Below are positions 42,915 through 50,723 of a DNA stretch of 64,000 nucleotides, piece by piece. The stretch is taken from NCBI GenBank assembly GCA_016703545.1, contig JADJBX010000002.1:496001-560000 (forward strand), read 5' to 3'. The first letter of the stretch is position 1. Each line of letters starts with the position of its first letter. The notes beneath the pieces were generated by a model that ran no database searches, was not told where the DNA came from, and saw nothing but the letters and a program-made list of their open reading frames with translations. The position numbers and the translations under genes are program-made. The stretch is from Candidatus Amarobacillus elongatus. GTDB taxonomy: Bacteria > Chloroflexota > Dehalococcoidia > Tepidiformales > Tepidiformaceae.

Positions 42915-43958
42915 GTGCAATCAATTTCTGAGTCGCCCGCCGACGTCTACCAACGGGTGCTGAGCGCGTTCTGCGGCAGCGGTAGCGAAGAGTCGTTGTA
43001 CCAGGCGAGCCTCCTCAGCCAGGAGTTCATCGCCGCCGGCATCCCGCCGGACGAGATTGTGGCACTGCACACCGAGGCCGTCGGCAAGGTCGTCCGCACG
43101 AACGACGCCCGGGGGCTCGTGGCCTCCCAGCAGCTCCTGCTCGAGGTCATGATCGCCTATGGGGTCCGGTACCAGGAGTACGCCGAGATGCGCGTCGCCG
43201 AGGCGGGCCGCGCCGCCGCCCTGGAGAGCGCCCGCGCCGAAATGGCCGAACGCGCCGAGCGCGAACGGCTCGACCTCCTTGCCAGCATCAGTCACGAGCT
43301 GGGCACGCCGCTGACGGTCGTGAAGGGCAACGTCGAGGCGATCCGCCGCTACATCGAGGGCAATGTCCGCCTCGTCGAAGCGCTTTCGACCAAGGCCCAC
43401 GATGTCCAGTCCGCCGTCGACCGGATGGTGTCGCTTCGCGAGGACCTCGTCGCCGCCAGCCGCCACGAGCAGCGCGCCCTCGACCTCGTTCCCGTGAACG
43501 CCGGCCGTGCGCTCGCGCGAGCGGTGCGCTGGGCGCAGGCGGATGCGCGCGAGAAGCAGGTCACGCTCGACGTCGACGACAACGCCTCCGCCCCCTACAT
43601 CCTTGGCGAGGAAGACGCGCTCCAGTCGATCTTCGGGAACCTGCTTTCGAACGCGGTGCGGTACACGCCGGCCGGTGGCACCGTCCGCGTGCGCTGCAAG
43701 GAGAGCGGGAACGCCGTCATCCTGGAAGTCGCGGACACGGGCATCGGCCTCTCGGAGGAGGCGAAGTCCCGCCTCTTCGAGCGGTTCTACCGCGCACCGG
43801 AGGCAAAGCAGGTCGCATCCTTCGGCCTCGGCCTCGGCCTTGCGCTCACCCGTGACCTCGTCGAGGCGCTGGGCGGGTCCATCGAAGCCGACGGTGCTCC
43901 GAACCAGGGCGCGACCTTCCGGATCACCTTTCCGCTCATTCCAATCGAGGAGACATAA
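42915..43958 (+). CDS. Histidine kinase with RsbU-like N-terminal domain
   Basis: A 347-residue soluble kinase, GTG start at 42915. Residues 5-85 (DVYQRVLSAFCGSGSEESL, SLLSQEFIAAGIPPDEIVALHTEA) resemble the helical N-domain of RsbU, the part that RsbT binds. A coiled helix follows, then HisKA with the phospho-His in LASISHELGTPLTVVKG near residue 132-140. HATPase_c motifs: N-box FGNLLSNAVRYT, G1 ADTGIGLS, FERFYR, G2 SFGLGLGLAL. No membrane segment. It is the first gene of the Rsb cluster; its TAA overlaps the next ATG (TAATG). No response regulator is adjacent, so its phosphoacceptor is unknown. Confidence 0.88.
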   Translation: MQSISESPADVYQRVLSAFCGSGSEESLYQASLLSQEFIAAGIPPDEIVALHTEAVGKVVRTNDARGLVASQQLLLEVMIAYGVRYQEYAEMRVAEAGRAAALESARAEMAERAERERLDLLASISHELGTPLTVVKGNVEAIRRYIEGNVRLVEALSTKAHDVQSAVDRMVSLREDLVAASRHEQRALDLVPVNAGRALARAVRWAQADAREKQVTLDVDDNASAPYILGEEDALQSIFGNLLSNAVRYTPAGGTVRVRCKESGNAVILEVADTGIGLSEEAKSRLFERFYRAPEAKQVASFGLGLGLALTRDLVEALGGSIEADGAPNQGATFRITFPLIPIEET

Positions 43959-44412
43959 TGTCCCACGCGGCGCTCGACTCCACCATTCCGAACAGCGAAA
44001 GACCATCGAGGAACTCGAGACGCCCGTTCTCCAGATCTGGGATGGCGTCCTCGCCCTCCCCCTGATCGGCGCCGTCGACACCATGCGCGCGCAGAGCATG
44101 AACGAACGCCTGCTCCAGCGGATCGTCGATACCGGCTCCAGCATCGTGCTGGTCGATATCAGCGGCGTCCCCGTGGTCGATACGGCCGTCTCGCGCCACC
44201 TCCTCGAAACCGTCGCCGCGGCTCGGCTGCTGGGCGCGGAAGTCATCGTCGTCGGGCTGAACGCGCGGACGGCGGTCACGCTCGTGCAGCTCGGTCAGGA
44301 CCTCGCGGGCATCACCACGCGTACGACGATGGCGAAGGGGCTGCAGCTGGCCTTCGAGCATCTCGGGCTGAAGGTCGTCCGGAGTGGCGCATCCCCCGTC
44401 GAGGACGAGTAA
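43958..44412 (+). CDS. STAS-domain stressosome protein, RsbR-like (frameshifted near start)
   Basis: A STAS protein of about 150 residues. The body (EQRKTIEELETPVLQIWDGVLALPLIG to EHLGLKVV) is the C-terminal STAS domain of RsbR, including the phospho-acceptor Thr region VPVVDTAVSRHLLE. No sensory N-domain is present. The ATG at 43958 overlaps the kinase stop but leads into a different frame; adding one base near 43986-43990 gives M-S-H-A-A-L-D-S-T-I-x-E-Q-R-K, a natural start. No in-frame start codon exists nearer the STAS domain, so the frame break is real in this sequence. It would form the stressosome core together with RsbS. Confidence 0.78.
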
Positions 44413-44413
44413 C

Positions 44414-44785
44414 GTGGCGAGGATCCCCATCATCAAGGTGGGGAGCGCGCTCATCGCCACCGTCGACGAGGACCTCACCGACGACGACGCCCTCGAATTC
44501 CAGGAGCGGCTGAACGCCGCGATCGAACGCACCGGCGCGGCCGGCGTCCTCATCGATGTCACGCTCGTCGAGACGATCGATTCGTTCCTCGGGCGGCTCC
44601 TGCACGAGATCGCCGTGGGAGCGCGGCTCCTCGGCGCCACGACCGTCGTCGCGGGCATCCAACCCCCCGTGGCGATGACGCTCGTGGAGCTTGGCCTCCA
44701 GCTTGATGGCGTGAAGACGGCCCTGACCGCGGAACGCGGCCTCGCCATGCTCGCCGCCCCGTCGAGGGCGAACCGTGCTCGATGA
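44414..44785 (+). CDS. rsbS: RsbS-like stressosome scaffold (STAS)
   Basis: A 123-residue single-STAS protein. IPIIKVGSALIATVDEDLTDDDALEFQERL opens the domain, and VETIDSFLGRLLHEIA near residue 55-70 contains the conserved Ser that RsbT phosphorylates in characterised systems. Length and motif match RsbS antagonists. GTG start at 44414, one base after the RsbR-like stop; its end overlaps the RsbT start by 11 bases. Confidence 0.9.
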   Translation: MARIPIIKVGSALIATVDEDLTDDDALEFQERLNAAIERTGAAGVLIDVTLVETIDSFLGRLLHEIAVGARLLGATTVVAGIQPPVAMTLVELGLQLDGVKTALTAERGLAMLAAPSRANRAR

Positions 44786-45182
44786 GCGCGTCCTGACCAT
44801 TTCCGGCGAAGCCGACATCGTCACGGCGCGCCAGGCCGCCCGGCAGTTCGCCGCCGCGCTCGGTTTCAACGCAATGGACCAGAGCCGCATCACGACGGCG
44901 GTCTCCGAACTCGCGCGCAACGTCGTCCGCTACGCCACCAATAGCCACGGCGTTGTGCACGTGCGCGAGACCGAGGCGGGTGGCCGCATCGGCATCGAAA
45001 TCGTGGTGGCCGACGAGGGACCGGGGATCGCCGACACCGAGCAGGCGATGCGCCGTGGATTCAGCTCAGGCAACGGCCTCGGCCTCGGGCTTAGCGGCAC
45101 GGGCCGCCTCATGGACGAAATGGACATGAAGTCCGCACCCGGCGAAGGCACGTGCGTGACCATCCGCAAGTGGCGGCGCTGA
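44775..45182 (+). CDS. rsbT: RsbT-like switch kinase
   Basis: A 135-residue GHKL serine kinase. N-box ITTAVSELARNVVRYA, G1 DEGPGIAD, and GLGLGLSGTGRLMDEM for the nucleotide lid are all in place. RsbT phosphorylates RsbR and RsbS and, once released, activates a partner carrying an RsbU-type N-domain. The only such partner here is the histidine kinase at 42915. GTG start at 44775 inside rsbS; TGATG overlap with the next gene. Confidence 0.92.
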   Translation: MLDERVLTISGEADIVTARQAARQFAAALGFNAMDQSRITTAVSELARNVVRYATNSHGVVHVRETEAGGRIGIEIVVADEGPGIADTEQAMRRGFSSGNGLGLGLSGTGRLMDEMDMKSAPGEGTCVTIRKWRR

Positions 45183-45589
45183 TGACCGGAGAGCGCACGA
45201 TTGCGGGCCGGGTCGATGTGGAATCGGCGCGCCGCGAAGCGCAGGCCGCGGCTCGCGCCGCCGGCGCCGATGCTCACGAAGTGGGCGAAATCGCGCTCAT
45301 CGCCACCGAACTCGGAACGAACATCCTCCGCCATGCCGGCGACGGCTGGCTGTGCGTGACCACGTATCCGGGTGGCGACGGCGCCACCTGTGTCCGCATC
45401 GAAGCGCGCGACAGCGGCCCCGGCATCCCCGACGTGCCCCGGGCCATGACCGAGGGCTTCACGACGGCGGGCGGCTACGGCGACGGCCTCCCACTCGTGC
45501 AGCGGCTCGCCGATTCCGTCACCGTCGAGAGCTCTGGCGCGGGCACGTCCATCGTGGCGGTGAAGTGGATCCGGTCGCGACGCGGGTAG
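45182..45589 (+). CDS. Second GHKL ATPase, RsbW/RsbT-related
   Basis: A 135-residue ATP-binding protein of the anti-sigma/switch-kinase fold. VGEIALIATELGTNILRHAG is the N-box, RDSGPGIPD the G1 motif, TTAGGYGDGLPLVQRLAD the lid and G2. It is diverged from the preceding RsbT copy. In many Rsb clusters such a second GHKL protein is fused to, or encoded beside, a SpoIIE-type phosphatase, as here. It may be a kinase for an unlinked antagonist or a second phosphatase regulator. ATG 45182 shares TGATG with the rsbT stop. Confidence 0.85.
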   Translation: MTGERTIAGRVDVESARREAQAAARAAGADAHEVGEIALIATELGTNILRHAGDGWLCVTTYPGGDGATCVRIEARDSGPGIPDVPRAMTEGFTTAGGYGDGLPLVQRLADSVTVESSGAGTSIVAVKWIRSRRG

Positions 45590-46158
45590 CCGTGGGCGCC
45601 GCCAACCGCCCCCACCCGGGGGAATTGGCGAGCGGCGACCACTGGTTGGTCGAGGACGCGGCGGGGGGACTGCGGGTCTCGCTCATCGATGGCGCCGGAC
45701 ACGGTCCCGGCGCCGCCTTCGCCGCGCACGCCGCCGCGGCAGCGATCGCCGCCGCACCCACCGCGAGCGTTGGAGAGTGCCTGCGCCACGCCCATGAAGC
45801 ATTGCGCGCGACCCGTGGCGCGGTGATGTCCGTGGCGTCCGTCGATGCCGCGGGCGTATCGCTCTCGCTCGCCGGGGTTGGCAACGTCGAGGCGGCGTTG
45901 CTCAACGGCGGCGCCGAGACCCACCCCGTGACGCAACGCGGCATGCTCGGCCTGGCGATGCCGCGCATTCGCCCCCTCACCATCGCCCTCGGCGATCAGT
46001 GGACGCTCGTGCTGTATTCCGATGGCGTACGGGGACGGTTCACCCTGCGCGCGCCAGAGTTCGCCGCGCTTTCGGCGCAGGAACTCGCCGACGCCATCCT
46101 CCGCGACTTCGCCCGTGCCGACGACGATGCCACCGTCGTCGTCCTTCGCTCCCGCTGA
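45565..46158 (+). CDS. RsbX/SpoIIE-type serine phosphatase
   Basis: A 197-residue PP2C-like phosphatase. Motifs: SLIDGAGHGPGAAFAAHAA with metal Asp, GEC...HEALRATRGAVMSVASVD, LAGVGNVEAALL, LYSDGVRGRF and the closing DDDATVVVL. RsbX dephosphorylates the stressosome proteins RsbR and RsbS to reset signalling. I choose the GTG at 45565 because it preserves the first beta strand (VATRVAVGAA); GTG 45592 would cut it. It overlaps the preceding gene by 25 bases and closes the cluster. Confidence 0.87.
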   Translation: MDPVATRVAVGAANRPHPGELASGDHWLVEDAAGGLRVSLIDGAGHGPGAAFAAHAAAAAIAAAPTASVGECLRHAHEALRATRGAVMSVASVDAAGVSLSLAGVGNVEAALLNGGAETHPVTQRGMLGLAMPRIRPLTIALGDQWTLVLYSDGVRGRFTLRAPEFAALSAQELADAILRDFARADDDATVVVLRSR

Positions 46159-46216
46159 TCGCGGGCGGGCCCATACCCATCGTGGCCGCACGGTACGCAG
46201 AGGAGCCGGGCCCAGC

Positions 46217-46654
46217 ATGGAATCCGAGCACGACCCCTTCAATCTTCAGCGGTTCGTCGACGCGCAGGCGGCCAGCCACGAAACGGCACTGCGCGAACTT
46301 CGCGCCGGGCGGAAGCGCAGCCACTGGATGTGGTACATCTTCCCCCAGGTGCAGGGCCTCGGCTTCAGCGACATGGCCCGCACCTACGCGATCGATTCGA
46401 TTGAGGAGGCGGCCGCTTACGCGGCGCATCCCCTGCTCGGGCCGCGCCTTCGCGAGTGCACCTCCGCCGTCCTCGCCGTCGAAGGCCGCAGCGCGCACGA
46501 CATCTTCGGCCACCCCGACGACTGGAAGTTCCGCTCCTGCATGACCCTCTTCGAGGCCGCCGTCCCCGAGGAGCCGCTGTTCGCCACCGCTCTCGACCGT
46601 TACTTCGACGGCGAACGCGACGACCAAACCCTCGACCTCCTCAACATGGCCTGA
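46217..46654 (+). CDS. DUF1810 family protein
   Basis: A 145-residue protein with the full DUF1810 pattern: DPFNLQRFVDAQ at the N-terminus, RKRSHWMWYIFPQVQGLG, YAIDSIEEAAAYAAHPLLGPRLREC, IFGHPDDWKFRSCMTLFEA and a DRYFDGERDDQTL end. The family (calpastatin-like in older annotation) is widespread, small and functionally uncharacterised. AGGAG lies 11 bases before the ATG at 46217. It follows the Rsb cluster by 58 bases and could be read through from it, but no link is known. Confidence 0.92.
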   Translation: MESEHDPFNLQRFVDAQAASHETALRELRAGRKRSHWMWYIFPQVQGLGFSDMARTYAIDSIEEAAAYAAHPLLGPRLRECTSAVLAVEGRSAHDIFGHPDDWKFRSCMTLFEAAVPEEPLFATALDRYFDGERDDQTLDLLNMA

Positions 46655-46755
46655 CCCCGCCCGGCAAGGGCGCCCGGGACGGGTCGTTCGCGCCCTCGGG
46701 CCGGCCCGATCGGGCGTGACGGGCGTGCGCCGCTCCCGCGCATGATCCCGGCGCG

Positions 46756-47691
46756 ATGGGCATTCCCACCTCTGCCAACGCCGCCGATACCGTGGTCGCG
46801 GTCTCGGACCTCACTCGCGTCTACGGCCACCGCCGGGCCGCCGACGGAGTCTCCTTCGCCGTCGGCAGGGGCGAGATCTACGGCATCATCGGGCCGAACG
46901 GTTCCGGCAAGACGACCTCGATCGAGTGCGTCCAGGGCCTTCGCGTTCCCACCTCGGGGACCATTCGCGTGCTCGGTCTCGACCCCGCAACGCAACGGGG
47001 TGCGCTCCGCCACCGCATCGGCAGCCAGCTCCAGGAGTCCGCGCTACCAGACCGCCTCCGTGTGTGGGAAGCCCTCGACCTCTTCGCCACGCTCTCCCCG
47101 AAGTCGCGCGACTGGCGCGGGCTCGCGCGCGACTGGGGGCTCTGGGAGAGCCGTTCGACGGCCTTCGCGGACCTCTCGGGCGGCCAGCGGCAGCGCCTCT
47201 TCGTCGCGCTCGCTCTCGTGAACGAGCCGGAGGTGGTGTCCCTCGACGAGATGACCACCGGCCTCGATCCGTCGGCGCGCCACGCAGCCTGGGAGCTGGT
47301 GGGGGAGGTTCGCGACCGCGGGGCCACCGTCGTACTGGTCACTCACTTCATGGACGAAGCCGAGGCGCTGTGCGATCGCATTGCCGTCTTCCGTGACGGG
47401 CGGGTGCTCGCCATCGACACACCCGCGGGCCTGGTGCAGCGGTTCGCGGGCGAGAGCACCGTCCAGTTCACGCACGAGGGCGACGTTCCGTGGCTCTCCG
47501 CGTGCGAGGGCGTCTCCGCGGTCCACCGGTCCGGGACGCACTTCGCGGTCCGGGGCGAGGGCCCGCTGCTCGCGCACGTGGCCGCCGCGCTCGTGGCCCA
47601 CGGCATCGCGCCCCTGGACCTCTCGGTCGAACGGCCAACGCTCGAACAGGCGTACCTGCGCATCAGCGAGATGGAGGACCGGACACCGTGA
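46756..47691 (+). CDS. ABC exporter ATP-binding protein
   Basis: A 311-residue ATPase of the drug/antibiotic exporter (CcmA/DrrA) class. Walker A IIGPNGSGKTT near 44-54, Q-loop GSQLQESALP, signature LSGGQRQR, Walker B VVSLDEMTTGLD (with Met after the Glu), switch His VTHFMDEAEALCD. A C-terminal domain (VQFTHEGDVPWL, RPTLEQAYLRI) is typical of DrrA-type ATPases. Its stop overlaps the GTG of the permease (GTGA). Exported substrate unknown. Confidence 0.92.
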   Translation: MGIPTSANAADTVVAVSDLTRVYGHRRAADGVSFAVGRGEIYGIIGPNGSGKTTSIECVQGLRVPTSGTIRVLGLDPATQRGALRHRIGSQLQESALPDRLRVWEALDLFATLSPKSRDWRGLARDWGLWESRSTAFADLSGGQRQRLFVALALVNEPEVVSLDEMTTGLDPSARHAAWELVGEVRDRGATVVLVTHFMDEAEALCDRIAVFRDGRVLAIDTPAGLVQRFAGESTVQFTHEGDVPWLSACEGVSAVHRSGTHFAVRGEGPLLAHVAAALVAHGIAPLDLSVERPTLEQAYLRISEMEDRTP

Positions 47692-48446
47692 AGCCACTCC
47701 GCACCCTCGCGTGGGTCGAAATGAAGCTGTTCCTGCGGGAGCCGCTGGCGCTGGTCTTCGCGTTCGCCTTCCCGTTCTTCATGCTCTTCGTGCTGCTCGG
47801 CGTCTTCGGAAACGAACGCGAAGTGACGGACCCGGAGGAAGCCGCCATCTGGCGTAACGTCGGGCCGGCCGATTACTACGTCTCGACGTACGTTGGCCTG
47901 GTGATGTCGGCCGCCGGCGTGATCACGTTGCCCCTGCGGCTCGCCGGCTACCGTGAAGCGGGCGTCCTGCGACGGTACCGGGCGGCGGGTGTGCCACTCG
48001 GAGTCGTACTCGGCTCGCAGGTCGCGGTCGCCATGGGCATGGCGATGGTCGCCGCGGCGGGCATTGTCGTCGTCTCCACCGCCCTCTACGACTCCGTCCT
48101 TCCCGAGAATTGGCCGCTCGTCCTCGCCGGTGTCGCCATCGGCCTTGCCACCTTCGCCTGTATCGGCATCTTCCTCGGGGCGGTACTGCCCACCGCGCGG
48201 GCCGTGCAGGGCGCCGGCCTCGCGATTTTCTTCGTCATGATGATGGTCTCGGGCTCCGGGCCACCCGACGGCGCGCTCACATCGCAGATGCGATCGTTCG
48301 CCGCCACGCTGCCGCTCACGCACGTGAACCACCTCGTGCAGGACGCGTGGCTCGGGCATGGTTGGGCGCTCGGGCACGCCCTGGTCGCGCTCGCCTTCGC
48401 CGCACTTACGGCGCTCCTCGCGCTGCGCTGGTTCCGCTGGGAGTGA
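47688..48446 (+). CDS. ABC-2 type exporter permease
   Basis: A 252-residue membrane protein with six hydrophobic segments: LALVFAFAFPFFMLFVLLGVF, YYVSTYVGLVMSAAGVITLPL, then after LAGYREAGVLRRYRAAGVPLG (the typical coupling helix) four more, including FACIGIFLGAVLPTARAVQGAGLAIFF. The layout matches ABC2_membrane partners of DrrA-like ATPases. GTG start at 47688. It ends 52 bases before a methyltransferase gene. Confidence 0.9.
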   Translation: MKPLRTLAWVEMKLFLREPLALVFAFAFPFFMLFVLLGVFGNEREVTDPEEAAIWRNVGPADYYVSTYVGLVMSAAGVITLPLRLAGYREAGVLRRYRAAGVPLGVVLGSQVAVAMGMAMVAAAGIVVVSTALYDSVLPENWPLVLAGVAIGLATFACIGIFLGAVLPTARAVQGAGLAIFFVMMMVSGSGPPDGALTSQMRSFAATLPLTHVNHLVQDAWLGHGWALGHALVALAFAALTALLALRWFRWE

Positions 48447-48498
48447 GCCGCTCGACAGCGGCCGCGGGGTCGCGCACGATCCCCCGGGGAGGCGGCAC

Positions 48499-49314
48499 AT
48501 GACACGAAGGGAATGGTCCGAACGGTGGCGCGCTCTCGCATCGGTCGACCTCATGGCCGGTTCCGAAGGCGAGAGCAGGATGGTTGACCGCTGGGCCGCG
48601 CTTGCCCGGAAGCTGGACGAACCCGGCGATCAGCGTGCCGACCCCGTCCTCGACTTCGTGCTCGAACGGCTCACCCCGGACATGACCGTCCTCGATATCG
48701 GCGCCGGGGTCGGCCGTTGGACGGTCCCGCTCGCCGCCCGCGCCCGCTCCGTGACCGCCGTGGAGCCGGTGGAAGGCATGCGCGTTGCCCTCACGGCGCG
48801 TCTCGCGCGTCTTGGTGTCGCGAATGTCGCCACCGTCTCCGACGGGTGGATGGAGGCGGACGTCGCGCCCCACGATGTCGCCGTCGCCGCCTACTCCATG
48901 TACACGTCGCTCGATATCGTCGCGTTCGCCCGGAAGATGGATGCCGCGGCCACGCGCTTCTGCGGCATGGCGATGCGTGTCCCGGCCGCCAACGGCGTCA
49001 TCGGCGAACTCGCCGGCCACATCCTTGGCGATTGGCACGACAGCCCCAACTTCGTCGTCGGCTACAACGCGCTCCTGGAAGCGGGCATGACACCGAACGT
49101 GTTCGTCGAACCCGTCGCAGCCCGCCACTGGACCGATCCGAGCCTCGATGACGCCGTTGCCCGCGCCCGGCGCCACCTGCGCCTCACCGGCAACGAACAT
49201 GACACCTACATCCGCGCGACTCTGGAACGCCGCCTCGAACCCACCGCCGAAGGCTACCGCTGGCCCGACTGGATGCGCGCCGCGCTCGTCTGGTGGGAAC
49301 CCACCGGCATCTGA
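48499..49314 (+). CDS. SAM-dependent methyltransferase
   Basis: A 271-residue class I methyltransferase. Motif I TVLDIGAGVGRWTVPLA near residues 60-75, VTAVEPVEGMRVAL with Glu after strand 2, DVAVAAYSMYTSLDIVAF as motif IV. The C-terminal half (HILGDWHDSPNFVVGYNALLEAGMTPNVFVE, RHLRLTGNEHDTYIRATLE) is seen in a family of putative methyltransferases accompanying transporters or radical proteins, so the target is uncertain. GGGGAGGCGGC precedes the ATG at 48499. Confidence 0.85.
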   Translation: MTRREWSERWRALASVDLMAGSEGESRMVDRWAALARKLDEPGDQRADPVLDFVLERLTPDMTVLDIGAGVGRWTVPLAARARSVTAVEPVEGMRVALTARLARLGVANVATVSDGWMEADVAPHDVAVAAYSMYTSLDIVAFARKMDAAATRFCGMAMRVPAANGVIGELAGHILGDWHDSPNFVVGYNALLEAGMTPNVFVEPVAARHWTDPSLDDAVARARRHLRLTGNEHDTYIRATLERRLEPTAEGYRWPDWMRAALVWWEPTGI

Positions 49315-49357
49315 TATGGGTCGGACAGACTGACCGGCCAGGAAAGGGGGCTTCGCC

Positions 49358-50512
49358 GTGGACCGTCGAGGTTTGCTGCGGTTCGCCGGAGGATTGGTCG
49401 CAGGCACTGCGGCCGGCACTGGCTGGCTCTCACGGAACCCCGAGCCGGCCAGCGCGGACCCGCTTCCACGTCGCATGTCCGTGCCCGGCCTGGCCGCCGA
49501 CGGGGGCTCCGAGCCACGCGCAACACTAAGGCAGGTCGCCGACCGGATTCCGTTCAGACTCGGCGCGCAACCGGCCTACCTTTTCGCGGGCGGACCGGCT
49601 GTCCAACAACAGATCCCGCTTCACTTCAACACGCTCGTGCTCGAACTGTACATGCAGTTCCCGCCCAACCCGGGGATTCACCCCAAACGAGACGTCTACA
49701 GCTTCAACTGGCCCGACTTCGTCGTCGGCTGGTCGACCTCACGCGGCATTAAGGTTCATGGCCACAACCTCGCATGGGGAACCAGCGCCGGATACACACA
49801 ATTCACGCCTGACTGGGTGAAGGCGGCACCAACCCGAGGCGACGCGATAGCCATACTCACCGCGTGGATCACGACGCTGGTCTCCCGGTACCCGCAGGTA
49901 CCGACATGGACGATCGTCAACGAGCCGTGGTCGCATGGGAATCGCGACATCTGGCGGGAGAAGATCGGGGATGACTACCCGTTCATCGCAGCCAGGGCGG
50001 CACGAGACGCCAACCCTGCCGCGGCGCTCATCCTCAACGACTACGACAATCACCTTCCCACACCGACTGCCGACTCGAACTTCGACCTCGCCAGCCGAAT
50101 GGCGGCCGATGGACTGCTCGACGGCATCGGATTCCAGATGCATCTCGACGCGAAGTCACCGGACTCCCTCAAGAAGGATGACGTCAAGCGAAACCTCGCA
50201 CGATTCGCGAGGCTGAAGGGTGGCACGTTCAAGCTCATGGTCACCGAGTTCGACGTGAACCTGCACGGGTACCCGGGAACCTCGGCGGAGCGATGGACCC
50301 ACCAGGCGCGGATCTATCAGGCGATGCTGGAGGCGCTCCTGGAGTCGGGCGGAACGGAACTCGCCATCATGGGCAATACGGACGAGCTTTCGTGGCTTAC
50401 CGGGTTGCCGGGTGGAGGCGCCGACTCGGAGGGGACTCCATTCACGGCGGACTGGACGCCGAAGCCCGCGTACGCGGCGATCTATGACGTGCTGAATCGT
50501 CGTTTGGGCTGA
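49358..50512 (+). CDS. Glycoside hydrolase family 10, endo-1,4-beta-xylanase-like, Tat-type signal
   Basis: A 384-residue exported enzyme. The N-terminus MDRRGLLRFAGGLVAGTAAGTGWL has a twin-Arg and hydrophobic stretch like a Tat signal. The TIM barrel keeps GIKVHGHNLAWG (GH10 WHxQ-type strand, variant), the acid/base Glu in WTIVNEPWSH, ALILNDYDNH, GIGFQMHLD, and the nucleophile Glu in MVTEFDVN. DELSWLTG replaces the usual WTD...W motif. GTG start at 49358. Codon use (more GGA, CGA, ACA, AT-ending codons) visibly differs from neighbouring genes, which suggests transfer. It acts outside the cytoplasm on xylan or a related glycan. Confidence 0.88.
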   Translation: MDRRGLLRFAGGLVAGTAAGTGWLSRNPEPASADPLPRRMSVPGLAADGGSEPRATLRQVADRIPFRLGAQPAYLFAGGPAVQQQIPLHFNTLVLELYMQFPPNPGIHPKRDVYSFNWPDFVVGWSTSRGIKVHGHNLAWGTSAGYTQFTPDWVKAAPTRGDAIAILTAWITTLVSRYPQVPTWTIVNEPWSHGNRDIWREKIGDDYPFIAARAARDANPAAALILNDYDNHLPTPTADSNFDLASRMAADGLLDGIGFQMHLDAKSPDSLKKDDVKRNLARFARLKGGTFKLMVTEFDVNLHGYPGTSAERWTHQARIYQAMLEALLESGGTELAIMGNTDELSWLTGLPGGGADSEGTPFTADWTPKPAYAAIYDVLNRRLG

Positions 50513-50574
50513 CACGTCCCCCACCGACGAGCGCGCAGGCGACGATTCTCAGGACAGTCCCAGCAAGGGCAGCC

Positions 50575-50648
50575 TGGTTGCCGAGCAGGGATTCGAACCC
50601 CAACCCTGGGCTCCAAAGACCCGTGTGCTACCGTTACACCACTCGGCA
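50575..50648 (-). tRNA. tRNA-Gln (TTG)
   Basis: 74-base cloverleaf read on the minus strand. The acceptor TGCCGAG pairs perfectly with CTCGGCA, then discriminator A and encoded CCA. The anticodon loop is CTTTGGA, anticodon TTG. The anticodon stem CGGGT/GCCCA has a C-A mismatch at its outer pair and a T-G at its inner pair. The T-arm has GGTTCGAATCC. Confidence 0.92.
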
Positions 50649-50723
50649 ATGACGGCCCGGCGCGGTGTTCGCGCAGGCTGCGCGTTCGAGTCTAGCGCGT
50701 CCGCGGCGTGTGGGCGCTCCCCG

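Noticed and set aside
46655..46755. GC-rich self-complementary stretch as a small RNA
   Set aside because: Short imperfect inverted repeats are expected at this base composition; no promoter or terminator pair supports an RNA gene.
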